DNA of 23,609 nucleotides from Pseudomonadota bacterium. Lineage in GTDB: Bacteria > Cyanobacteriota > Vampirovibrionia > LMEP-6097. A program made the position numbers and the translations under genes. A model generated the notes under the pieces. That model did no database searches. It was not told where the DNA came from and was given only the letters and a program-made list of their open reading frames with translations. The stretch covers positions 1 to 23,609 of the forward strand of contig RFQS01000004.1 of assembly GCA_009924885.1 (NCBI GenBank), given 5' to 3'. This document shows, piece by piece, positions 8,547 to 16,798 of this stretch (position 1 is the first letter of the stretch; each line of letters starts with the position of its first letter).

Positions 8547-9197
8547 ATGAATACAGAATCGCAAGTTATATCAAAAAAAAGAGTTTCTAATTATGGTGAG
8601 GTTTATACTGCTTCACGAGAGGTAAAAGCTATGCTAGACCTCGTTAAGCAAGAAACAGAGAGAATTGATTCAAGATTTCTCGAACCTGCCTGTGGGAACG
8701 GAAATTTTTTAGCTGAGGTACTTGAAAGGAAGCTCAAAGTAGTAAAGGATAGATATTCTAAAAGCCAATTAGAATATGAAAGATATGCTGTGATAGCAGC
8801 TTCTAGTATCTATGGCATTGATATATTAGAGGATAATGTTCTGGAATGCAGAGAAAGGTTATTTAGTATATTCAGCTCTGAGTATTTAGATCTGTATTCA
8901 AGTAGTTATAAAGATGAGTGTCTTGATACTGTTAAATTTTTACTTAAGAAGAATATTATTTTTGGAGATGCTCTGGATTTTAAAAATCCAGAAACTAAGA
9001 AGCCAATCATATTTTCTGAATGGAGTGCTGTTAATGGTTCTATGATTAAACGGAGGGATTTTATGCTGAAATTTCTTGTTGAAAAAACTTATCAACTGAA
9101 GCTTTTCAACGATCAAGGTAGTACAACTGCAATAGATGAGCCAGTCAAGGACTTTCCATTAGTTCATTTTTTGAGGCTTGCAGATGCTGAAAACTAA
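8547..9197 (+). CDS. DNA methyltransferase-like protein of a restriction-modification module
   Basis: This 216-residue protein opens with 'VSNYGEVYTASREVKAML' and has SAM-binding motif I, FLEPACGNGNFLAEVL (44-59), then YGIDILEDN, in the position of motif II. No NPPY/DPPY catalytic motif is present. By itself it is therefore probably a partner or incomplete N6-adenine methyltransferase, working with the NPPY-bearing protein encoded next. Sequences of this kind are often annotated 'restriction endonuclease subunit M' next to Eco57I-type methylases. The start ATG has no clear Shine-Dalgarno. The 222-base gap from the divergent ligA holds two TATAAT boxes (8473-8478 and 8496-8501) without matching -35 boxes; otherwise I see nothing in it. 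The following gene overlaps its end by 14 bases. Confidence 0.85.
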   Translation: MNTESQVISKKRVSNYGEVYTASREVKAMLDLVKQETERIDSRFLEPACGNGNFLAEVLERKLKVVKDRYSKSQLEYERYAVIAASSIYGIDILEDNVLECRERLFSIFSSEYLDLYSSSYKDECLDTVKFLLKKNIIFGDALDFKNPETKKPIIFSEWSAVNGSMIKRRDFMLKFLVEKTYQLKLFNDQGSTTAIDEPVKDFPLVHFLRLADAEN

Positions 9198-10713
9198 TTC
9201 TAATTACAATCCAGATGTACTTAGCTGTCTTGCCAATTTAAGCAATGATGAAGTGTTTACTCCGCCTAATTTAGTAAATGATATTTTAAATTTGCTCCCA
9301 GATAAACTTTGGTCTGATGCTAATGCTAAATTTCTTGATCCAGTAAGTAAAAGCGGTGTATTCCTTAGAGAGATAGCAAAGCGTTTAATGAAAGGATTAG
9401 AGGGGGAAATACCAGACAAGCAGGAACGTATAAATCATATTTTCAGCAAACAGCTTTATGGTATTTCGATAACAGAGCTAACCGCTCTTCTTTCACGAAG
9501 GAGCGTGTATTGCTCAAAGAAAGCTAATGGTAAGTATTCGGTTTGTGAAACTTTTACTTCTGAGGATGGAAATATTTATTATCAACGCTCTCAACATACT
9601 TGGATAAGTGGTAAATGCAGTTTCTGTGGAGCAAACCAAGAAGTATATGAAAGAGAAGATTCTCTAGAAGCTTATGCTTATAATTTTATTCATACAGATA
9701 AACCCGAGGAGATATTTAACGTGAAATTTGATGTTATTGTTGGTAACCCACCTTATCAGTTGAGTGATGGGGGACACGGAAGAAGTGCTGGACCAATCTA
9801 TCATAAATTTATAGAGCAAGCTAAAAAGCTAAATCCTCGATACCTAATGATGATCATCCCCGCTCGTTGGTACGCTGGTGGCAAAGGTTTAGATGACTTC
9901 AGATCTGAAATGCTCTCAGATAAACGAATTAGGAAATTGATTGATTTTGAAAATTCAAATGATATTTTCCCTGGTGTTGATGTAGCAGGCGGTATTTGTT
10001 ATTTTCTATGGAATAGAGATGATTTGGGACATTGTGATGTTGTAAATTGGATAAATGGGAATCAAGTGAAATCAGAAAGAGCCTTGGATGAATTTCATGT
10101 TTTCATACGAAGTGGTCAAAGTGTTCCTATAATACGCAAAATATGGAACCTGCATAATAACAAAAGACTTAGTGATATTGTATCTTCAAGAAAACCCTTC
10201 GGATTACCGACGAATTATGTTCCTAAAAATAGTGGTATTCCTTGTTGGTTTACACAAAAAATTGGCTTAAGATATGCAAGTGAAGATGATTTTTGTGATG
10301 ATAATGAATTGTTAAATAAATGGAAATTATTAGTTCCACCAGCACCAATTGCTGGGCAAACAGATTTCTCAAAACCAATAGGATTTTATTATGATGGAAA
10401 TGTACGCATTGCTAAGCCTGGTGAATGTTGTACGGAATCATTTATTGTTGCTGGAGCATTTTCAACAGAGAAAGAAGTCAAGTCTTTTAAGACTTATCTT
10501 TTCACAAAAATTACTAGGTTTCTTCTTTTGCAGACTGTTGTCTCACAACACGTAACAAGAGAAAAATTTTTTTTTGTACCCGATTTGGGAAATTATGAGG
10601 GAGTTTATACTGATGAGTACCTTCGAAAAAAATGGAATATCACTGAAGAAGAGTGGACATTTATTGATTCAAAAATAAAGAATATTAGTAAGATTGACAG
10701 CGAAAATGACTAA
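9184..10713 (+). CDS. Eco57I-type adenine-specific DNA methylase
   Basis: This is a 509-residue N6-adenine methyltransferase of the Eco57I/type II-III-like class. It has a divergent motif I, 'FLDPVSKSGVFLREI' (about residues 50-64), and the catalytic motif IV, NPPY, at 188-191 after 'FDVIVG'. Cys110, Cys121, Cys145 and Cys148 (the last pair as CSFC) may form a zinc site. The segment after NPPY ('MMIIPARWYAGGKGLDDFR', 'DVAGGICYFLW') is typical of this class, and the C-terminal half is likely the target-recognition part. The frame also opens at TTG 9178. ATG 9184 is preferred because GAGG lies at 9173-9176, 7 bases upstream. It overlaps the preceding gene by 14 bases and the following by 8, indicating one translationally coupled operon. 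It appears full length and could still methylate DNA with its partner. Confidence 0.92.
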   Translation: MLKTNSNYNPDVLSCLANLSNDEVFTPPNLVNDILNLLPDKLWSDANAKFLDPVSKSGVFLREIAKRLMKGLEGEIPDKQERINHIFSKQLYGISITELTALLSRRSVYCSKKANGKYSVCETFTSEDGNIYYQRSQHTWISGKCSFCGANQEVYEREDSLEAYAYNFIHTDKPEEIFNVKFDVIVGNPPYQLSDGGHGRSAGPIYHKFIEQAKKLNPRYLMMIIPARWYAGGKGLDDFRSEMLSDKRIRKLIDFENSNDIFPGVDVAGGICYFLWNRDDLGHCDVVNWINGNQVKSERALDEFHVFIRSGQSVPIIRKIWNLHNNKRLSDIVSSRKPFGLPTNYVPKNSGIPCWFTQKIGLRYASEDDFCDDNELLNKWKLLVPPAPIAGQTDFSKPIGFYYDGNVRIAKPGECCTESFIVAGAFSTEKEVKSFKTYLFTKITRFLLLQTVVSQHVTREKFFFVPDLGNYEGVYTDEYLRKKWNITEEEWTFIDSKIKNISKIDSEND

Positions 10714-11551
10714 AGACAAAGCCTTACAACCCGCTGCTTATACAACTCTCAAAGAGACTATAGGAGATATTTTACAGCAAGGTAGAACTGAAGCTGCTAA
10801 GGCAGTTAATACAGTTTTATTACAGAGCTACTGGCAGATTGGACGACATATTGTAGAGTTTGAGCAAAAAGGTTCAAAGAAAGCACAATATGGCAATCAG
10901 CTTTTAACAAAGCTTTCTAAGGATTTAACATTAGAGTTTGGGAAGGGTTTTAGCAGATCTAATTTATTTTTAATCAGAAAACTATATTTAACTTTTTCAA
11001 AAATCCAGACAGTGTCTGGAAAATCTGAGAGTAGCGAAACATTATCTAGTTTACTGAGCTGGAGTCACTATGCAGAAATTTTAAAATCAGATAATGATTT
11101 AGAAATTAACTTTTATATAAAGCAGTGTGAAAAAGAAAATTGGAGTGTTCGAGAGTTAAAACGACAAATGAAGAGTATGCTTTTTCATCGCTTAGCTTTA
11201 AGTAAAGATAAAGCTGGTATTCTAGCAATTGCGAACAAAGGATGCAGACTCCAAGAGCCAAAAGATATTATCAAAGATCCTTATGTGTTTGAATTTCTAG
11301 GGATAATGCCACAAGAACAGTATACAGAGGGAGAATTAGAACAAAAACTAATACAGAACTTAGAGAATTTTCTTTTAGAACTAGGAAACGGCTTTGCCTT
11401 CATTGGCAGGCAATATAAAATCACACTTGCAAATCGTCATTTTTTTGTTGATTTAGTTTTTTATCACCGTATCCTTAGTAAATATCAACTGTATTTGCCT
11501 GATAGAAAGCACTTACAGGCAGAGTTAGAGAAAATATTAAACTATGAATAA
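10706..11551 (+). CDS. YhcG/DUF1016 family protein with its nuclease core apparently deleted
   Basis: The N-terminal DUF1016 region is clear ('SYWQIGRHIVEFEQKGSKKAQYGNQLL', 'SWSHYAEIL', 'LKRQMKSMLFHRL'), followed by 'DPYVFEFLG' and the start of the C-terminal PD-(D/E)XK domain ('FAFIGRQYKITLANRHFFVDLVFYHRIL'). In family members this leads to a strand with a D-L-K type catalytic motif and roughly 60-70 further residues before a 'KYQLYLP' ending. Here 'FYHRIL' (to residue 257) is joined directly to 'SKYQLYLPDRKHLQAELEK', at about 11476/11477, in frame. The protein is 281 residues, shorter than the usual 340-360. It is therefore probably inactive as a nuclease though still translatable. The ATG at 10706 overlaps the upstream stop by 8 bases; a TTG at 10694 is less likely. 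Family length and motif are from memory. Confidence 0.85.
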   Translation: MTKDKALQPAAYTTLKETIGDILQQGRTEAAKAVNTVLLQSYWQIGRHIVEFEQKGSKKAQYGNQLLTKLSKDLTLEFGKGFSRSNLFLIRKLYLTFSKIQTVSGKSESSETLSSLLSWSHYAEILKSDNDLEINFYIKQCEKENWSVRELKRQMKSMLFHRLALSKDKAGILAIANKGCRLQEPKDIIKDPYVFEFLGIMPQEQYTEGELEQKLIQNLENFLLELGNGFAFIGRQYKITLANRHFFVDLVFYHRILSKYQLYLPDRKHLQAELEKILNYE

Positions 11552-11861
11552 AGAATTTTTCCCACCTCGACCGCTCACGAATCCTACAATTTATGCTTAT
11601 GAATTATTAGGAGTAGATACACATAAGGGTTGGCTAAAAATAGGTTTTACAGATCGTGATGTCAGAACTCGCATAAAAGAACAATTAGGTACAGCTGCAA
11701 TCAAGTACAAGATTGTATTTGAAGAATCAGCCATGAAGCAAGATGGTAGCTCTTTTACAGATCATGATGTACACCGCATTTTAAAGAAAGAAAGAGAATC
11801 CTCAGAAAACTCCACATTTTCTATGGAATGCCAAGATGCGTTTTGGAAAAACCTTTGCTAG
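11544..11861 (+). pseudogene. GIY-YIG (T5orf172-like) nuclease domain, 5' fragment of a broken helicase gene
   Basis: The ATG at 11544 overlaps the upstream stop by 8 bases. The first 75 or so residues form a GIY-YIG/T5orf172-type nuclease domain: 'TIYAYELLG', 'GWLKIGFTDRDVRTRIKEQLG', and 'FTDHDVHRILKK'. From about 11783 the frame runs through AAAGAAAGAAAG and on as an unrelated tail ending at TAG 11861. The DNA under that tail, read one base later, encodes the start of a helicase ('KTPHFLWNAKMRFGKTFAS'). In relatives as I recall them, the GIY-YIG domain and the helicase are one polypeptide separated by roughly 60-80 residues. Part of that linker appears lost together with the frame. The fragment could be made as a short protein, but function is doubtful. 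Confidence 0.8.
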
Positions 11862-13899
11862 TTATCAATTAGCAAAAAAAATGAATTGGATGAAGATATT
11901 AATACTCACGTTTAAACCAGCAGTAGAGGAAGCTTGGAAAGAAGATTTACTCTCACATATTGATTTTGAGGGATGAAGTTTCTTTTCAAAGAATGAAGGT
12001 GGTGAACTCAAAGATCCAGAATTTAATTCTTTGCAGCCATTAGTTTGTTTTGGCTCATTTCAGGACTATCTAGGGCGAAATAAACAAACCAATGGAATTA
12101 AAACCAAGAATGAGTGGGTCCATGCTACCCATTGGGATCTTGTGATTTTTGATGAATATCATTTTGGTGCTTGGCGTGATAATGCCCGTGATTTATTTGG
12201 CAAAGATTTAGAAGCTGAACAAGAAATTGATGATTTCAGGAAAATCGAGAAAGATGGCTTCTTAGAAGAAGATAAGGTAGAGCATTTTGAAGAAATACTT
12301 CCAATCACCTCTGACCATTATCTGTATTTATCTGGCACACCATTTCGTGCGATTAATTCAGGTGAATTTATTGAAGAGCAAATTTTCAATTGGACTTATT
12401 CCGATGAGCAGAGGGCTAAAAAGTCTTGGCAAGGTGCTGCTAATCCCTATGCAGCTTTACCAAGAATGGTTATGCTCACATACCAATTGCCTGATTCAAT
12501 TGCTCAAGTAGCCATGCAGGGTGAATTTGATGGATTCGATTTAAATGTTTTTTTTAAAGCTGAGGGGTGCAGAGAAAAGGCTCACTTTACATATGAGGAG
12601 CAGGTCCAAAAATGGTTAGATTTAATTCGAGGGGCTTTTAACGAAACAACTATTGATAATTTAAAAATGGGTGCAAAAAAACCACCATTGCCATTTTCAC
12701 ATATACCATTGTTAAAGGTTTTGAATCATACATTTTGGTTTTTACCAAGTATCTCCGCCTGTTACGCTATGTCAAACTTGTTAAAACAACGTCAGAATAA
12801 GTTTTACCATGACTACACCGTGGTTGTAGCAGCTGGAATCGAAGCTGGCAGCGGTGCTGAAGCACTTCAACCAGTTCTTAAAGCAATGACAGATAATTCA
12901 TTAAAATCTAAAACCATAACTCTTTCTTGTGGAAAATTAAGTACAGGAGTCTCCATTAAGCCTTGGACTGGTATTTTCATGTTACGTAATTTGTCAACTC
13001 CCGAAACTTATTTTCAAGCAGCTTTTCGAGTTCAGACCCCATGGGTTATTAAAAATCCTGATGATAGATCCCCCAATAGAGAAGAGATTCTCAAAGAAGA
13101 GTGTTATCTTTTTGACTTTGCACCTAATCGGGCGTTAAAGCAAATTGCGGATTATGCTTGTCGTTTAAATATTAACGAGACGAATCCTGAAAAAAATGTT
13201 GAAGAATTTATCAATTTCCTTCCAGTATTAGCCTATGATGGCAGCTCAATGAAGCAAATAGATGCAGCTGGAATTCTAGATATTGCAATGAGTGGTACTA
13301 CTGCGACTCTTTTGGCGAGAAGATGGGAAAGTGCTTTACTTGTTAACGTAGATAACAACACACTTGCAAGACTGATGGCAAACCAAGATGCAATGAATGC
13401 CTTAATGAATATTGAAGGATTTAGAACTTTAAATCAAGAGATTGAAACTATTATTAATAAATCTGAAGCGGTCAAAAAAATAAAAAAAGATACAAACAGC
13501 CAAGAATTTAGCGAAAAAGAAAAAAAAGAGTTATCAACGGAAGAAAAAGAATATAAAAGCCTTAGAAAGCAAATACAAGATAAATTAATTAAATTCGCTA
13601 CTCGCATACCAGTGTTTATGTATCTTACAGATTATAGAGAAAAAAGCTTGAAAGATGTTATTACTCAAATTGAGCCTGGGCTTTTTAAAAAAGTGACTGG
13701 CTTGATGGTAAAAGACTTTCAACTGTTGGTCAGTCTTGGTGTTTTCAATTCTGCACTAATGAATGATGCTGTTTATAAATTCAAACGCTATGAAGATGCT
13801 AGTTTAGAATATATTGGAATTAATAAACGTGAAGGAGAAGACATAGGACTTTATGATACCGTCCTTAGTCACGAAGACTATACGAATACAAAACTATAA
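11791..13899 (+). pseudogene. Superfamily 2 helicase of a restriction module, frameshifted and interrupted by TGA
   Basis: In frame 11791-13899 the sequence encodes most of a type III-like (Res) DEAD/DEAH helicase: motif I AKMRFGKTFAS (11830-11862), 'LTFKPAVEEAW' (motif Ia region), TGA at 11974-11976, then motif II DEYH (after 'WDLVIF'), motif III YLSGTPF, 'LSCGKLSTGVSIKPWTGIFM' and motif VI 'FQAAFRVQTPW'. The C-terminal region is Lys/Glu-rich and appears complete. Two lesions are visible: loss of frame and probably of linker upstream of motif I, and the TGA after 'HIDFEG', where I expect Trp (TGG). A start inside the remaining 622-codon frame (for example TTG 12031) would give a protein without motif I, unable to hydrolyse ATP. 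Helicases of this type normally translocate DNA for a partner nuclease, here the GIY-YIG domain. Confidence 0.85.
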
Positions 13900-13902
13900 C
13901 TC

Positions 13903-14928
13903 CTAAAAACAAAAACCTGCAAGCAAAGCAATAACCACAACTGAAATAACTGTCAAATAAATAGCCGCCTTTAAGCCAAATGCCTGCTTATAAACAAAAA
14001 CCGTAGTTAAATTCACAGATGGACTAGCCGTCATAAAGGCAAGTACAGCTCCAATAGGCACTCCCATACTTAAAAATTCTTGGCTCATAGGAATATCTGC
14101 TCCTGCACAAAAATAAAAAGGAAATGCGATAAGTGAGAAAATCCAAGGTGCCAAATATTTATTAGTTAGCACAGCTTGAAAAGCAGTCAGAGACTCATAA
14201 TTAAAATGAAGCAAGCTTGCAAGAGCTACAGACAAAAGTATCCACGGTAAAAACTGTTTTATCGCAGCGACCAGATCCTCTCGTATATGTGCGAGAACTT
14301 CATTAGCACCTAATTTATGCTGATGGACATCTACTACGTTTTCGTCGTCCTCATGATGATCTTCACTACTATGCTCATGCACAGCAGCGTGATTTCCATG
14401 ATCAGCTTCACAACAATGTTCCTTAGATGCTCCATCTGGAGCTAATTTCAACGCAATAAACTCTGCAATTTTAGCTTCTCCAGAGAGGATAAAAACATAG
14501 GTAACTAAAACAGCAAAAGCTACCGCCATTAATAAACGATAAGCCGTAATCTCTAAACCAAAAATTCCATAATTAAGGATTAAAGCTGGGACACTACAAG
14601 CATTTCCAGCAAGAAGGAAAGCTAAAATTATTTTCCAATCAAGCTGTTTACGATACAGTCCTAAAGCAAGTGGAATCATCCCACAGGTGCAAATAGGAAT
14701 TAATGCACCGAGAAAGGCTGAAGCTAATATCATCCAAAAAAGATTTAATTGATATTTTAAAGTCTCTGAGAACTTCCTAGAAGAATTAGCTCCAGTTAAA
14801 ACAGTAATTCCAGCCTTTTCAAAATACCCATCAGGTAAATAAACTTCAAGTAAGGACGAGCAAATAACCGCAATAAAGAATACAGGCAGTATCTCAAATA
14901 ATATATGGATAAAATGCTCTATAAACAC
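13903..14928 (-). CDS. Permease of the SO_0444/ArsP-like type, probable Cu/Zn efflux transporter
   Basis: This 341-residue integral membrane protein has about eight hydrophobic segments in two halves. The first half carries the family motif PICTCGMIPLA (78-88) followed by 'LAGNACSVPA' (106-115). The second half carries 'FCAGADIPMSQEF' and 'MTASPSVN'. Between the halves lies a cytoplasmic-type loop, rich in His, Asp and Glu (about 170-205), starting H171-C-C and ending 'DVHQHK'; this is typical of metal-handling permeases, so Cu/Zn export is the best guess. ArsP-like organoarsenical export cannot be excluded. The DNA for residues 192-198 in the loop resembles part of the repeat at 18037-18058. 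The start ATG lies 3 bases after the atpB stop, so it is the last gene of the thyX-CaCA-atpB-permease operon. It ends 3 bases from the helicase pseudogene, without a terminator. Confidence 0.85.
   Translation of the reverse strand: MFIEHFIHILFEILPVFFIAVICSSLLEVYLPDGYFEKAGITVLTGANSSRKFSETLKYQLNLFWMILASAFLGALIPICTCGMIPLALGLYRKQLDWKIILAFLLAGNACSVPALILNYGIFGLEITAYRLLMAVAFAVLVTYVFILSGEAKIAEFIALKLAPDGASKEHCCEADHGNHAAVHEHSSEDHHEDDENVVDVHQHKLGANEVLAHIREDLVAAIKQFLPWILLSVALASLLHFNYESLTAFQAVLTNKYLAPWIFSLIAFPFYFCAGADIPMSQEFLSMGVPIGAVLAFMTASPSVNLTTVFVYKQAFGLKAAIYLTVISVVVIALLAGFCF
14337..14357. repeat. Short relative of the palindromic element, in the permease His-rich loop
   Basis: These 21 bases (starting CGTTTTCGTCG and continuing TCCTCATGAT) match 18037-18058 completely except for one extra G in the intergenic copy. 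On the permease strand they encode H-E-D-D-E-N-V of the metal-binding-like loop. The match is long for chance in a 24-kb window, but low-complexity Asp/Glu/His coding could favour it. Confidence 0.45.
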
Positions 14929-14931
14929 GGA

Positions 14932-15717
14932 TTAGTGATGTTCAGCATCATGCACAAGATGCTCAGCATGCTGCACTGCGCCACCGATATAAACACAAGT
15001 AAGAATAGCGAATAGAAAAGCCTGTAGTAATCCAACAAACATTTCAAAACCAAGAACAACTACAGGAATAACTAACGCCACCAAACCAATAAAAGTAGCG
15101 AGCAAAGTCTCACCAGCAACGGTATTTGCAAAAAGTCGCAGGGTAAGAGTAAGCGGACGAATTAAAAGATCCATAAGCTCAATTAAACACATTAAATTTA
15201 AACTCAAGCCTTTTTCTTTAGAAAAGTTAATTGGCAAGAACATTTGAATATACTTCCAACCACCGATCATAGCTCCAGCAGCAAAATAAATCAAAACCAC
15301 CAAGATAGAAATCGCAGCAGGAACATTAATATCAGCACAAGTACTAGCTCCATGCCAAATATGAGCATGTTCTTCACCATGACTTGGTAAAGTAGGCCAC
15401 CAATGGAAAAACTTACCTAACTGCCATGGCAGTAAACCAGCATAATAATTTACCAAAATGAAAATAAAAATGCTTCCGATCAAAGGTACGAACTGATCAC
15501 CTCGTTTACCAATCTGACCAGTAGTTAAAATTCTAAAAAAAGATACAACTGATTCTGCAAGATGCTCTTTCATGCCATATTTTGAAACTTCCTTCTGCAA
15601 AGAAGATCCTAGATAAGCTGCCACCACTAAAACCAAAGCCATCGTGCCCCAAGCATAGTAAAGAGTGTCAAGATTGACCTGTTGTCCGAATATTTCACCT
15701 GTTATATGTTGAGTCAT
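14932..15717 (-). CDS. atpB: F-type ATP synthase subunit a
   Basis: Subunit a forms the ion half-channels of the membrane F0 sector of ATP synthase. The 261-residue protein has five or six membrane segments. The essential arginine is R194 in 'TLRLFANTVAGETLL'. Q232 in 'LLQAFLFAILTCVYIGGA' occupies the usual C-terminal partner position. A His/Trp-rich loop (about 105-124, 'HWWPTLPSHGEEHAHIWH') and a His-rich tail ('HAEHLVHDAEHH') are additions I regard as unusual. No other ATP synthase gene follows or precedes it: the neighbours are a cation antiporter and a metal permease, so atpB is separated from atpE/F/H/A/G/D/C here. The start ATG at 15717 lacks a Shine-Dalgarno sequence. The gap from the upstream antiporter gene is 47 bases; the downstream gap is 3 bases. 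Confidence 0.95.
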   Translation of the reverse strand: MTQHITGEIFGQQVNLDTLYYAWGTMALVLVVAAYLGSSLQKEVSKYGMKEHLAESVVSFFRILTTGQIGKRGDQFVPLIGSIFIFILVNYYAGLLPWQLGKFFHWWPTLPSHGEEHAHIWHGASTCADINVPAAISILVVLIYFAAGAMIGGWKYIQMFLPINFSKEKGLSLNLMCLIELMDLLIRPLTLTLRLFANTVAGETLLATFIGLVALVIPVVVLGFEMFVGLLQAFLFAILTCVYIGGAVQHAEHLVHDAEHH

Positions 15718-15764
15718 AATAGTTTAAAGCGATTAAATAATCCCCACGTATGGGAACTCTGAAA

Positions 15765-16796
15765 TCAGAATAAGATTATAGCAACTAGATATAGCAAATA
15801 CAAAAAGCCAAGAAAAGTAAGTGTCGCAGCATGAACACGTTTAAATACTTTCAGGGAAAGCAGAAGAATAAAAGCTGAAAGCAAAGCTAAAACAAAACAG
15901 AACATAGTATGTGAATCCAAATTCCAGGGAGTCATACTCACGCCTACTGCACAAGGAATAGCCGACTGGAACACCATAGCTCCAGTGATATTACCCATAG
16001 CTAAACCATCTTTACCAGAACTCGCCCAGAACCAGCTATTCACCTTCTCCGGAAGCTCAGTAGCGATAGGAGCGATAATTAAGCTGAGTACTAATGGACT
16101 TACATTCATCATTACAGAAGCTTCTTCGATAGAAATAATAAACCTATGAGCGAAATAAATAATCCCAAGTAATGAAAGTAATACCTGAGCGATCATCCAG
16201 AATAAATTTGAGGGTAAACGAAAACCAGCTACCGCAACACTAGATATATAGAGTGCATCAACCCCCTCCGCATCCTCTTCACTGTGATTATGATCAGAAC
16301 CCTCTCGCAAAGTGGTCACAAAATACGTCACATAAATCCCTAAGAGTATTACAGTGAAAACTATTTTAGATATAGCATCTGGAAAAAGAGTAGCAAACAT
16401 AGCGACAGACAGAGCGATTATAAAATATGCCAAATCTTTACTTATATGATCGTGAGCCGCTCTTAAATTTAAGTCTTGCCTTTTTTTATAACTTACCAAT
16501 ATAGCCAAGCCCAAAAGAGCCATAGCCAAGGTAGATAAAAGAAAAGGTGCACCAACAATAGATCCTATAGCAATATCAGTCTTCGGGTCACCATGAACAG
16601 AGCCAGCCAAAAATATAGCGATAATAGGTAAAAGAGTCTCAGGCAAGGCAGTTCCGATGGCCGCAAGTAAACTCCCAACAACTTGCTCACCTAATTTCAG
16701 GCGTACTCCAATATTTTCTACTGCATTCGTGAACCACAAGCAGACAAATAAAATAGCTGCAAGCAGCAGAATGATTTTTCCAATAACAATTATCAT
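15765..16796 (-). CDS. CaCA family cation antiporter (sodium/calcium exchanger type)
   Basis: This 343-residue membrane protein has two inverted halves of about five helices each. Each carries the alpha-repeat signature of CaCA exchangers: GTALPET (48-54) with 'DIAIGSIVGAPFLL' in the first half, and 'APIATELPEKVNSW' (242-255) with 'AMGNITGAMVFQSAIP' in the second. Such proteins exchange Ca2+ (sometimes Na+ or K+) across the cytoplasmic membrane; the cation cannot be fixed from sequence. The central loop is acidic and His-containing ('EGSDHNHSEEDAEG'). The ATG at 16796 lies 2 bases after the thyX stop, so it is almost certainly co-transcribed. The stop is TGA, the only one among the intact genes whose end is visible here; this shows that TGA is used as a stop in this genome. 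Confidence 0.9.
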   Translation of the reverse strand: MIIVIGKIILLLAAILFVCLWFTNAVENIGVRLKLGEQVVGSLLAAIGTALPETLLPIIAIFLAGSVHGDPKTDIAIGSIVGAPFLLSTLAMALLGLAILVSYKKRQDLNLRAAHDHISKDLAYFIIALSVAMFATLFPDAISKIVFTVILLGIYVTYFVTTLREGSDHNHSEEDAEGVDALYISSVAVAGFRLPSNLFWMIAQVLLSLLGIIYFAHRFIISIEEASVMMNVSPLVLSLIIAPIATELPEKVNSWFWASSGKDGLAMGNITGAMVFQSAIPCAVGVSMTPWNLDSHTMFCFVLALLSAFILLLSLKVFKRVHAATLTFLGFLYLLYLVAIILF

Positions 16797-16798
16797 AT

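Noticed and set aside
11974..11976. Genome-wide reassignment of TGA to Trp
   Set aside because: The CaCA gene stops at TGA just where the family ends, and all other genes read Trp from TGG. A local mutation is simpler.
12031..13899. Separate helicase gene starting at TTG 12031
   Set aside because: The frame continues upstream through motif I to the TGA and beyond. A protein from here would lack the Walker A motif, so it is a fragment of the broken gene.
16695..16735. Further copy of the repeat core in the CaCA gene (ACTCCAATATTTTCTACTGC)
   Set aside because: Similarity is short and gapped, and the encoded residues are normal for the antiporter family.
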